Positions 17,807-25,345 of a stretch of DNA of 64,000 nucleotides are shown piece by piece. The first letter of the stretch is position 1, and every line of letters starts with the position of its first letter. Location: assembly GCA_965267505.1 (NCBI GenBank), contig OZ254081.1:1426001-1490000 (forward strand). The letters run 5' to 3'. This DNA comes from JANQHS01 sp965267505. GTDB lineage: Bacteria; Bacteroidota; Bacteroidia; Cytophagales; CCMP332. The notes beneath the pieces were generated by a model. That model saw only the letters and a program-made list of their open reading frames with translations, ran no database searches and was not told the DNA's origin. The position numbers were made by a program, and so were the translations under genes.

Positions 17807-18655
17807 ATGAAAGTAGGTGTAACTTCCGCTAACGGCCAATTGGGCTCAACTATCATTAATCAACTAAAACAGGACATCGGTGCTGAATCCGTGATTGGGT
17901 TGGCAAGAAGCCCGGAAAAAGCCTCCCACCTGGGGGTTGAAATCCGAAAAGGCGATTATAACCAAGCCTCCGATTTTGAGAAGAGTCTTGCCGGGGTTGA
18001 TGGATTGATAATCCTCTCCGCAAATGGGGACCCTGCGGGCAGAGTTCAACAACATCGCAATATCATTGAAGGAGCCAAAAAGAACGGGGTTAAAAAGATA
18101 GGTTATACCAGCATCACCGGAGATGCCCAAGGCAATGCCTTCAGTCCGGTGGTGGCTAGCAACCGGCAAACCGAGCAGGATATTATTGATAGCGGAATTG
18201 ATTTTGTAATCGGCAGAAACGGACTGTATATTGAGGCCGATCTTGAATATGTTGAAGAATATAAGAAAGAAGGAGTTGTTAGAAATTCTGCTGCTGATGG
18301 CAAGTGCGCTTATACAAGCCGGCCAGAGATTGCAAGGGCGTTTTCTGAATTGCTGAGAGGAGATCGCAAAAACGAGGTCTTTTACCTTGTTGGTGAACCC
18401 GTTACACAAGAGGATCTGGTCCAGACCATCAATAAGGCTTTTGATACAGGCCTCAGCTACCAACCGATGGGGATCGATGATTATGTAAAGGAAAGGCAGG
18501 AAGCGTTGGGTGAGTTTCTGGGAACCATCATTGGAGGGATATATGCAGGAATAAATACAGGGGCTTTCGATGTCCCATCGGATTTTGAAAATATCCTGGG
18601 TAGGAAGCATAAGGATCTGCTGGAAATGGCAGAAGAGTTCAAATCAAAGCTTTGA
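17807..18655 (+). CDS. NmrA-like / atypical SDR NAD(P)H:quinone oxidoreductase
   Basis: 282 residues, close to the length of E. coli QorB (YtfG). The N-terminal Rossmann signature is VGVTSANGQLGSTII, an atypical-SDR nucleotide-binding loop. It is followed by VIGLARSPEKASHLGVEIRK (dinucleotide specificity region with Arg, suggesting NADPH), GVDGLIILSANGD and a conserved KKIGYTSITGD strand. FVIGRNGLYIE and CAYTSRPEIARAFSELL also match QOR2-type reductases. The enzyme is probably a cytosolic two-electron quinone reductase; a redox-sensing NmrA-like role without catalysis is the alternative. It precedes the cyclase gene by 40 bases and may share its transcript. Confidence 0.8.
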   Translation: MKVGVTSANGQLGSTIINQLKQDIGAESVIGLARSPEKASHLGVEIRKGDYNQASDFEKSLAGVDGLIILSANGDPAGRVQQHRNIIEGAKKNGVKKIGYTSITGDAQGNAFSPVVASNRQTEQDIIDSGIDFVIGRNGLYIEADLEYVEEYKKEGVVRNSAADGKCAYTSRPEIARAFSELLRGDRKNEVFYLVGEPVTQEDLVQTINKAFDTGLSYQPMGIDDYVKERQEALGEFLGTIIGGIYAGINTGAFDVPSDFENILGRKHKDLLEMAEEFKSKL

Positions 18656-18695
18656 TTCTTCCGGAGAAAGTAAAAAGTATCAGAAATTTGCAGCT

Positions 18696-19796
18696 ATGAG
18701 GATAGGACTAAAGGCTAAGTCAAACATTTACAAGGTCCTCGCCATTATGGCTGGCTTTGTAGTGATCAATTGGTTCTTTACCCTGCAAACCAGTTCCCTA
18801 CTTGACTCGGAATTCAGCCTTGGCCCTACAGAAAAGTATGATGTCTTAAATAATTTCATACTTAATACCCTTACTGGGATTGTTGCCGGGGGTATTGGAG
18901 GTTCAGTATTGGTGTTTTTCAACAATAAGGTATTCAGAAAGAGGTCTTATGGTTTCGCGTTGAAAGCCACATTTCTTGCATTCTCTTTATCCTTTTTATG
19001 CGTGTCTGTGATCATGGCCTTTTTTGCTGCTCTGGTGGTTGAAGGACCAAATATTACCATCCAGGTAGTTCAGGTTCATCTGAACAATTTTCTATTCAGC
19101 AAGCTTGCCCTTACCTATTACTTCTTCTGGTTGGGGACCTCCATGATCACCCTATTTTTCCTGCAGATGACCGACAAGTTTGGGCCGGGCATGTTCCTGA
19201 AGTTTTTAATGGGCAAGTACAATCAACCTCTGGAGGAAAAAAGGATCTTCATGTTCCTAGATATGAAGTCTTCCACCACTATTGCTGAGAAGATAGGCAA
19301 TACACAATACTTCAACCTGATCTCAGAGGTTTTCAGCGATATAACCGACCCCATACTTGAGACCGATGGAGAGATCTACCAATATGTAGGCGATGAGATC
19401 GTCATTTCCTGGGAACTTGAGAAAGGGATCAGGAATGCCAATTGCTTTGTCTGCTTTTTGAAGATCCAAGAATTATTGACCACCCTGGCACCTGCCTATC
19501 GAGCTAAATATGGGGTTGATCCAGCCTTCAAAGCCGGGCTTCATTATGGACCCGTTACCGCTGGTGAAGTTGGAACCATCAAAAAGGACATAGTTTACTC
19601 AGGAGATGTTCTGAATACCACCTCCCGGATTCAGGAACAATGCAAAGAGTACGGGGTTGATTTCCTGATCTCAAAAGAAACCTTGGAACTGATTCAGCCC
19701 CCGAAAGAATTTGATTGGGTTACGCTGGGCAATATAGAATTAAGAGGAAAGAGTAAGAAAATAGACCTGGAGACCTACCAGGTTTCACCCAATTAG
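18696..19796 (+). CDS. Membrane class III adenylate/guanylate cyclase
   Basis: 366 residues from the ATG at 18696; the frame continues into the preceding gene up to 18570, but the 18696 start places MRIGLKAKSNIYK just before the first membrane helix. Four transmembrane helices (about 12-33, 50-75, 85-115, 130-155) precede a class III cyclase domain (about 185-360). Both metal-binding Asp residues are visible (FLDMKSST and QYVGDEIVISW), and the transition-state pair Asn and Arg in GDVLNTTSRIQ is conserved, so the enzyme should be active. Residues that decide ATP or GTP use could not be settled by eye. It resembles membrane-anchored bacterial cyclases with 4-6 helices. cAMP signalling is the likely outcome. 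Confidence 0.85.
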   Translation: MRIGLKAKSNIYKVLAIMAGFVVINWFFTLQTSSLLDSEFSLGPTEKYDVLNNFILNTLTGIVAGGIGGSVLVFFNNKVFRKRSYGFALKATFLAFSLSFLCVSVIMAFFAALVVEGPNITIQVVQVHLNNFLFSKLALTYYFFWLGTSMITLFFLQMTDKFGPGMFLKFLMGKYNQPLEEKRIFMFLDMKSSTTIAEKIGNTQYFNLISEVFSDITDPILETDGEIYQYVGDEIVISWELEKGIRNANCFVCFLKIQELLTTLAPAYRAKYGVDPAFKAGLHYGPVTAGEVGTIKKDIVYSGDVLNTTSRIQEQCKEYGVDFLISKETLELIQPPKEFDWVTLGNIELRGKSKKIDLETYQVSPN

Positions 19797-20035
19797 CTCA
19801 GGATCAGGATGGCTATGTAGGGGATGAGGTTAAAGAATAGGAAAAAAATCTTGAATAGCCCAAGGAAGCCATAAAAGAGAAGATCGAAGTGCTCTCTTGG
19901 AATCTTGAACCAAGCGCTTTGAGTCTGATAGACAAAGTCGGGCATGATCATAAAGGCAAGGACCCAGAGGATCAATACTCCCCCATTCAATACAGTGCAC
20001 CAAAAGAAAAAGGGTTCGTAACTAGCTATTTCCAT
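19793..20035 (-). CDS. Small two-helix membrane protein (DUF6868-like)
   Basis: 80 residues with two hydrophobic helices: about 10-32 (WCTVLNGGVLILWVLAFMIM) and about 52-78 (FYGFLGLFKIFFLFFNLIPY). The pattern FFWCTVLN..L..W, F.YQTQSAWFKI.REHFD and FKIFFLFFNLIPYIA agrees with my recollection of the DUF6868 family, which has no known role. Its ATG overlaps the last base of the upstream gene's stop codon (TAATG), which implies translational coupling to the secreted protein at 20035-20799. It overlaps the cyclase stop by four bases on the other strand. Confidence 0.7.
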   Translation of the reverse strand: MEIASYEPFFFWCTVLNGGVLILWVLAFMIMPDFVYQTQSAWFKIPREHFDLLFYGFLGLFKIFFLFFNLIPYIAILILS

Positions 20036-20799
20036 TAGTAATGGTTAATAAGTTTCTCAATCTTATGGTGGTCATGCTCAATGCTTTCCATCATCCGATC
20101 AAACAAAGGCCCTGTGCTCCTTTCAAGTTCTTCAACCGTTCTTTTCGTGTCCGGTGGGGATAGCAGCAAATCATCTCTTTTTGATTCTTCGATCTCCATG
20201 AATGTAGTAAAGACCAGTTTTTTATGGGCCTGATCCTTTGTTCGGCGAAATTCCAAGATCAAAAGGGGCGAAATGCTGGGATCGCTATCCAGAATATATG
20301 AAAATCCTAATTCGGCAGTTATGAAGTAGCTCTCATCAGGGAACATGCCTTTCATAGCAGGAAAGTCATCATAATGGTCAGTCAGAACCGTTTTATAGGT
20401 AAATGGAACGTAGCCACCACCCCAGGAATAAGCCCCTGTCAGGGCATTTGATCGATGGATGCCAGCGGCATCTGTTCCCGAATCCTTGTCTTTGAAGTAG
20501 GGCGATTTAAAGGATTGGAAATCGTAATTCTTAAGCAATTTTTCCTTGCTGGATACCTTTATTCCAAGCTTTGGGAAATACTCTTCTCTCAAGAATTTGT
20601 CAACCTTTTCAGCGATCCTAACAAGATTAAATCCTGGAAAATAAGCCAGGTTGGCCATTTCTTTTGTTGTCCCCACCTCCCCACTAAATCCGATCTGTTT
20701 GCCCACCTCAACCAGGATCAATTGACCGGACTGAGCATTCGAATTATGCATCTGGAAGGTGAAAATCAGGACAAAAAGGAGGAACGTCTTCTTGATCAT
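20035..20799 (-). CDS. Secreted hypothetical protein
   Basis: 254 residues with a signal peptide at 1-22 (IKKTFLLFVLIFTFQMHNSNA/Q). I do not recognise the family. The mature part has a KVDKFLREEYFPKLGIKVSSK helix-rich stretch, a GAYSWGGGYVPFTYKTVL segment and an acidic C-terminus with ESKRDDLLL and EHDHHKIEKLINHY. No sorting domain or catalytic motif is visible. It is coupled (TAATG overlap) to the small membrane protein downstream, so the two probably act together. The gene follows a strong terminator belonging to the metalloprotease gene, so it must have its own promoter. Confidence 0.65.
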   Translation of the reverse strand: MIKKTFLLFVLIFTFQMHNSNAQSGQLILVEVGKQIGFSGEVGTTKEMANLAYFPGFNLVRIAEKVDKFLREEYFPKLGIKVSSKEKLLKNYDFQSFKSPYFKDKDSGTDAAGIHRSNALTGAYSWGGGYVPFTYKTVLTDHYDDFPAMKGMFPDESYFITAELGFSYILDSDPSISPLLILEFRRTKDQAHKKLVFTTFMEIEESKRDDLLLSPPDTKRTVEELERSTGPLFDRMMESIEHDHHKIEKLINHY

Positions 20800-20854
20800 A
20801 AACTTGTTATTCCCTTTAAACTAAAAAGAATTGGGATAGAAATGGTATAAAAAA

Positions 20855-20884
20855 ATAACCTCAAGATAAATTTCTTGAGGTTAT
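20855..20884 (-). terminator. Rho-independent terminator of the metalloprotease gene
   Basis: An 11-bp perfect stem, ATAACCTCAAG pairing with CTTGAGGTTAT around an 8-base loop, is followed on the minus strand by TTTTTTAT. It lies 24 bases after the stop at 20908 and so ends that transcript before the next gene. Confidence 0.8.
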
Positions 20885-20907
20885 CAAAACTGCATTAATA
20901 GAACTTT

Positions 20908-23900
20908 TTAATTCCTTTCCACAATCACTTTTTCCTGATACGATTTAAAAGCACCAATGACTTTCAGAATATAGGATCCAGAAGGTAGATCAATGTCCCA
21001 AGATTTTGAATTTGGGAAATGCTCCTCAATCATTTTTCCAGAAAGATCATATACCTGGATCTTAATAATTGATTCCGGAGAGCTAACATGGACAACTCCA
21101 TCCGATGGATTTGGATAGGCTCTCAACCTTTCTTGAATTGTTGATGAAATTTTTCCTATTCTCTCCTCTTCTGCGGTGCAACCACTACAATTCACAGGAA
21201 CACAACTTAAATACGGAGTAGCATTGACAACTACATTGGGAATATCAATACTTGTTGGACAACCGTTTTGATAAAAATTGCTACTTGTGGGTGAATATCC
21301 TCCAGATCCCCAATAATTATTCTTGGCATCGATACTAGGTGGGGCAGTACCTGAATAGCAAAGATCGAATACGATATTATTCCCATCAAACCTATGATGA
21401 TTAGAGGAAGGATTATCAATATCCAACATTATATTCTCACCTTTTATTCCAGTACCATTATTATAAACCCAAACGCACTCCGATTGACTAAATTCCAAGT
21501 TAACTCCCTCTGAAACAGATGCTGGAAAATTACCATAGATTCCAGTTTGATTGTTATGGATTTTGCCGTCAGCAAAACTTGCAATACCAACATTACTTAT
21601 AACTAAACCTACGTCACAATTTTCTATTTCAAACGCTGACAAACTAGCATCACTAAAGTTCGCAATCACAATTCCCTCGGTTAAAGAAAAATCCAAAGAA
21701 ACGCCATCCGATACTAAGTTATTTGATCCATTACCGTTGATCTCTATTCCTCCATTAACCCATTTGACTTCATTGTTGGAAAATGTGAAATCATTTTGAG
21801 TATTAATTATCAAGGTTTCAGGAAATGGTACCAGAAGCGGATTTTCTATTCCTTCAATTAGTGTATGTTCAATTTTCGAACAACATGAGTTGCTATTTAA
21901 CGTGAACTTTGAATTGTTTCCTTTAACTCTAATATTAATATTGTTCAAGTCAAACCAAGAAGGTGAAATATCAATCTGCGCCCCATTCTTAACCACAACT
22001 TTTCTATCATGATAAATATTTCCAGCTATAGTCATCGGCAAATTATTTACTGTCCACAGAGAAGCTGAACCGTCGAAAATAAGATTTCCAATTCCTGAGC
22101 TCAAGACAAAGTCAGATCCAGCTTCGGTAGTTAATTGACCCCATACATATATATCGGTTCCATTGTCTGTCAAATTTATACTTCCGGAGGACGTGGAAGG
22201 ATACTCGAAAATCGAACCCGGTCTAATTATAATTTGGGCATCTCCAAGGAGATCAATACTTCCTCCTTGAAAATCAATCCCCTTTAAGGGATCATTGTTT
22301 TCATACTCAATTTTCGAATTAGCATTCATCTTAATTTCAGTACCGGAATTCAAAACGAGTTTGGCTCCATCCTCCAGAGTCAAAATTGCATTATCCCTAA
22401 GATCAAGGTAAGCGGAGTTATTTAAGATCAACTCCCCTCCGGATTTTATAAGTATTTCAGAATTATCGTGCAACACTGCGCGAGCAAGGTCATTAATCAC
22501 CACCTTTCCCCCGTCTTCGATAACAAGTTTTGAGGTGTTCTCGAGAAGAAGCCCTTCATCAACTAAGACGTTTAATTCTGCGGTATTCTGAACCCGTAAT
22601 TTTGAATCATCCACAAGACGAACCACTCTTCCATCAATTTCCATTTTTGACCCTGGATTTAGAACAAGCTTGGTGCTGTAAGAGAAGTCTGAGGAATTGT
22701 CAAATTTTAAAGGAGTAAGGCTTCGGCTTAAAGTCAAATAGCCTGCAGACCCAGTTATTCTTAAGTCTGTCCCGATATTCTGATTGTCCAACAGGTTAAT
22801 TCTTCCAGACCATTCCTTTCCAAACCAGATATCAGGTTGATTAAAGTCAATATTAACAGTGATGTCTCCGTTAGATGGATTAACATAAGTAATTACAATA
22901 TCCAAGTTGTTTAAGAAATACTCCTCTTGCTCCTGCGTTGAAGTATTGAATTTTGGCCATTCCAATGCAGGGATATTTCGATTTAGTCCTATTCCATCTC
23001 CTATCGAATTAAATGCAATATCTGAAGAACCCCTTCTTCCATAATTCATGATGTTTCCATTTACATCCAATTGCAAAATGTAATCAGCTTCACTTTTTCC
23101 GCCATTGGAGTTTGGTTCATCTGAATAATCTATGATTCCGTCCAAAGAAAAATTATTCCCTACAGGAGGATCATGATCAAATGGAATCATGGCCAAAGAA
23201 GTCAGGCCACTAATATCATTACTTTTTACTTTTTGCATGACATATGAGTATCCAATTCCTGCGAGGCCATTAAATTGTCCGGTCCAAACAAAATCATGAT
23301 TTCCATCAGCTGAAAGCGTCCTTGAAATGTTTGCTTTGCTTCCATCGGTATTATTAAATCTGTGATCGCTAATAATATGTTTATCTCTTCCGGCAGTAGT
23401 AATATATGCATATAGCCCGGGCACTAATTGACTATTTCCATATTGGCTAACACTTTGGCGATTCTCAATCCAAAGAATGTGACCTTTTGGAGAGTTGGGA
23501 ATTGGTATTCTTAGTGCGTCACCGGTGCTCATAAAATCTCTAAGCGTTCTTGACTGGTTACTTGAAATTTCAATGGGATCTACCCAACCAGCCCAATACC
23601 GATCAAATGCGCTTGCCGTTTTAAATAATTTATACCTTCCCATGTGTCCCCATCCCACGTTTGTAGTCCGATGAGGGGTAGTAACACTGTTTGCTTCATT
23701 ATAATGGGGAGCAAGCATCGATACATGATAAAACTCATGAAGAAAGAACTCATGAAACGGCTCTGCGGTTGCCATATTCAAATTTTCCATGGTAAAGCCA
23801 GTATTCATCTGTATTCCCCCAGGGAAGGTGGTTGTGGGAACATATGCACCACCATGATTTGAGGTTTCGCTAAAATCCCGATTAAGTATCACCGCCATAT

Positions 23901-24489
23901 CAATTATCCCATCAGGGGGCGTACCTCGGTTATCGCAACGGAAATTTGGAAAATTAGTCCTCTGATCAAAGGAACTCCAATCCACGAATTCTGGAGAACT
24001 CGGATTCGTGTAAATTGGATTGTTAATTAATTCGGCCTTTGCCTGGTTCCAATTCGTCAAAAAGTTTCCTGGTGTCGATATATAGACTCTAATTAATTCT
24101 CCAGTAACAACAAACTCCTCTCCAGATGTTTGGCCTGGAACCCCAGACATTTCAAAAAACCAATTCGACAAATTGTCGGCTACTACTGTTCCTACCTCCG
24201 ATTGGTTTTCAAAGAAAAGTCGATTGTCTACTCCAGTGGCAATAGTATAAGGCCAGGGCCAATTGGGCTGTTCATCTTGAAAATCGATTAATATTACCGG
24301 AATGTGTAAGTTACCTTTAGGCGTAAACTTATATCCGTTTTCAGAAAATTGAGGATCATTGGGATTACAAGGGCCTGTTTGAGAAGATTCTGACTCCTCT
24401 TCTTGATCAGGAAAATTACATTCGAATTCTTCATTCTGCCCTAAAGCAATAAACGAAAGGAAAAAAAGAACTACAAATAGTGACTTCAT
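20908..24489 (-). CDS. Secreted M6-like metalloprotease with beta-helix region and T9SS sorting domain
   Basis: 1193 residues with a signal peptide (MKSLFVVLFFLSFIALG/Q). The peptidase part (about 55-440) has HIPVILIDFQDEQPNWP, typical of the immune-inhibitor-A/M6 N-terminal strand, and the zinc motif HEFYH at 251-255 within HEFFLHEFYHVSMLAPHY; H262 may be the third ligand. Around 600-780 short repeats such as NTSKLVIEDGGKVVIN, NSEILIKSGGELILN and NAILTLEDGAKLVLN suggest a right-handed beta-helix, and a second parallel-repeat region with ENCDVGLVISN follows. The last 80 residues are a T9SS domain (LRAYPNPSDGVVHV, SGSYILKVIG). An exported protease with an adhesive or positioning module is the likely role. 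The gene is AT-rich compared with its neighbours. Confidence 0.8.
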   Translation of the reverse strand: MKSLFVVLFFLSFIALGQNEEFECNFPDQEEESESSQTGPCNPNDPQFSENGYKFTPKGNLHIPVILIDFQDEQPNWPWPYTIATGVDNRLFFENQSEVGTVVADNLSNWFFEMSGVPGQTSGEEFVVTGELIRVYISTPGNFLTNWNQAKAELINNPIYTNPSSPEFVDWSSFDQRTNFPNFRCDNRGTPPDGIIDMAVILNRDFSETSNHGGAYVPTTTFPGGIQMNTGFTMENLNMATAEPFHEFFLHEFYHVSMLAPHYNEANSVTTPHRTTNVGWGHMGRYKLFKTASAFDRYWAGWVDPIEISSNQSRTLRDFMSTGDALRIPIPNSPKGHILWIENRQSVSQYGNSQLVPGLYAYITTAGRDKHIISDHRFNNTDGSKANISRTLSADGNHDFVWTGQFNGLAGIGYSYVMQKVKSNDISGLTSLAMIPFDHDPPVGNNFSLDGIIDYSDEPNSNGGKSEADYILQLDVNGNIMNYGRRGSSDIAFNSIGDGIGLNRNIPALEWPKFNTSTQEQEEYFLNNLDIVITYVNPSNGDITVNIDFNQPDIWFGKEWSGRINLLDNQNIGTDLRITGSAGYLTLSRSLTPLKFDNSSDFSYSTKLVLNPGSKMEIDGRVVRLVDDSKLRVQNTAELNVLVDEGLLLENTSKLVIEDGGKVVINDLARAVLHDNSEILIKSGGELILNNSAYLDLRDNAILTLEDGAKLVLNSGTEIKMNANSKIEYENNDPLKGIDFQGGSIDLLGDAQIIIRPGSIFEYPSTSSGSINLTDNGTDIYVWGQLTTEAGSDFVLSSGIGNLIFDGSASLWTVNNLPMTIAGNIYHDRKVVVKNGAQIDISPSWFDLNNINIRVKGNNSKFTLNSNSCCSKIEHTLIEGIENPLLVPFPETLIINTQNDFTFSNNEVKWVNGGIEINGNGSNNLVSDGVSLDFSLTEGIVIANFSDASLSAFEIENCDVGLVISNVGIASFADGKIHNNQTGIYGNFPASVSEGVNLEFSQSECVWVYNNGTGIKGENIMLDIDNPSSNHHRFDGNNIVFDLCYSGTAPPSIDAKNNYWGSGGYSPTSSNFYQNGCPTSIDIPNVVVNATPYLSCVPVNCSGCTAEEERIGKISSTIQERLRAYPNPSDGVVHVSSPESIIKIQVYDLSGKMIEEHFPNSKSWDIDLPSGSYILKVIGAFKSYQEKVIVERN

Positions 24490-24643
24490 CTTGATTAAGG
24501 TTTTAAATACAAGATTTAAACCTCAGCAAGATTTAGTGTAAATGTCTTTCGCTTTAGCGAAGAGGGCAAGAGTATTTGTGAATCTAGGTTCCAGTTTAGT
24601 AAACCAAAACGGTAATTTTGAAAATCCCATTGGTAATAAAAAA

Positions 24644-24664
24644 ACCCCCACCAAACTGGCGGGG
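24644..24664 (-). terminator. Rho-independent terminator of the mini sorting-domain gene
   Basis: CCCCC-A-CCA, loop AAC, TGG-C-GGGGG forms a strong hairpin with one internal mismatch. On the minus strand it is followed by TTTTTTTATTACC (plus-strand bases 24631-24643). It lies 42 bases past the stop at 24707. Its presence supports that gene being transcribed. The rest of 24490-24706 shows only a small hairpin (TTCGC-TTTA-GCGAA at 24548-24561). Confidence 0.75.
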
Positions 24665-24706
24665 GGATCATGCATGTATGGCCTTTATCAGCCGTATTAA
24701 CATTCT

Positions 24707-25099
24707 TCAGTGCTTCACAAAGCGAAGCCACTTTTCCTCTTCTTCCCAATCGATCCGGACCGAATATGTTCCTGGTTCAAGGTCCTGAATCTCGACGCGG
24801 TTCTCACCCAATTGAATAAAAACCACCAATTTCTTTAGATCGTCTTCGTCATAAATGGTAAGCACCCCTCCTTTATGAAAGGGTCGCGAAACCTTGACTT
24901 TGACGTTCAGGAAATCCTTTGCAGGGTTTGGAAAAAGGCTAACCTTTAGCCGGCCTCCATAGGACATCCATGGTTCCATAAGGGTCGAGAGCAATTGTTC
25001 ACCTGGCCTATTCATGGTGCTTGGTTCAAAACTGAGCACTACAAAAGACATCAAAACCCCCCTATAGACTCTCAAATTCCTGTCAATCCCCCTTTTCAT
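24707..25099 (-). CDS. Small protein consisting almost only of a T9SS sorting domain
   Basis: 130 residues if the first ATG at 25099 is used. The last 80 form a sorting domain: LKVSLFPNPAKDFLNVKVKV, a middle YDEDDLKKLVVFIQL strand, PGTYSVRIDW and a basic RFVKH end. The first 50 residues (with VYRGVLMSFVVLSFEP) have only a poor signal-peptide-like stretch, so the start is uncertain; the internal Met at residue 17 is an alternative. No cargo domain is present. It may be a genuine mini-protein that occupies the T9SS, or the leftover tail of a larger deleted gene. A strong terminator downstream argues for expression. The upstream 25100-25345 shows a duplicated TTAGTGAAT but nothing else that I can support. 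Confidence 0.55.
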   Translation of the reverse strand: MKRGIDRNLRVYRGVLMSFVVLSFEPSTMNRPGEQLLSTLMEPWMSYGGRLKVSLFPNPAKDFLNVKVKVSRPFHKGGVLTIYDEDDLKKLVVFIQLGENRVEIQDLEPGTYSVRIDWEEEEKWLRFVKH

Positions 25100-25320
25100 T
25101 TAGTGAATAGGGGCTATCGCTTAGTGAATGTCTAGGTTTGAGGGGTGAATCCTTGAGGTATGAGTTTCAATGCGCGTGTTTTGAGACCTACTAACCTTAT
25201 CATACCCCAATCTTTTTTGGACCTACCTCTATGTGGAGTAAGTATCGCACACAGGGAAATGAAATAATCACCGTGTTGACCATGATACTGAAATCAGTTG
25301 TCAGAGCTCGACACAAAAAA

Positions 25321-25339
25321 AGGCATCCAATGGATGCCT
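25321..25339 (-). terminator. Rho-independent terminator of htpG
   Basis: AGGCATCC-AAT-GGATGCCT is a perfect 8-bp hairpin. On the minus strand it is followed by TTTTTTTGTGT (plus-strand 25310-25320). It begins six bases after the htpG stop at 25346. Confidence 0.85.
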
Positions 25340-25345
25340 CTTTTG

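Noticed and set aside
17864..18610. 248-codon minus-strand frame opposite the NmrA-like reductase
   Set aside because: The plus-strand gene has clear Rossmann and family motifs; the antisense frame has none.
24548..24561. TTCGC-TTTA-GCGAA hairpin upstream of the metalloprotease gene
   Set aside because: A five-pair stem is expected by chance in a region of this size, and nothing links it to a known leader element.
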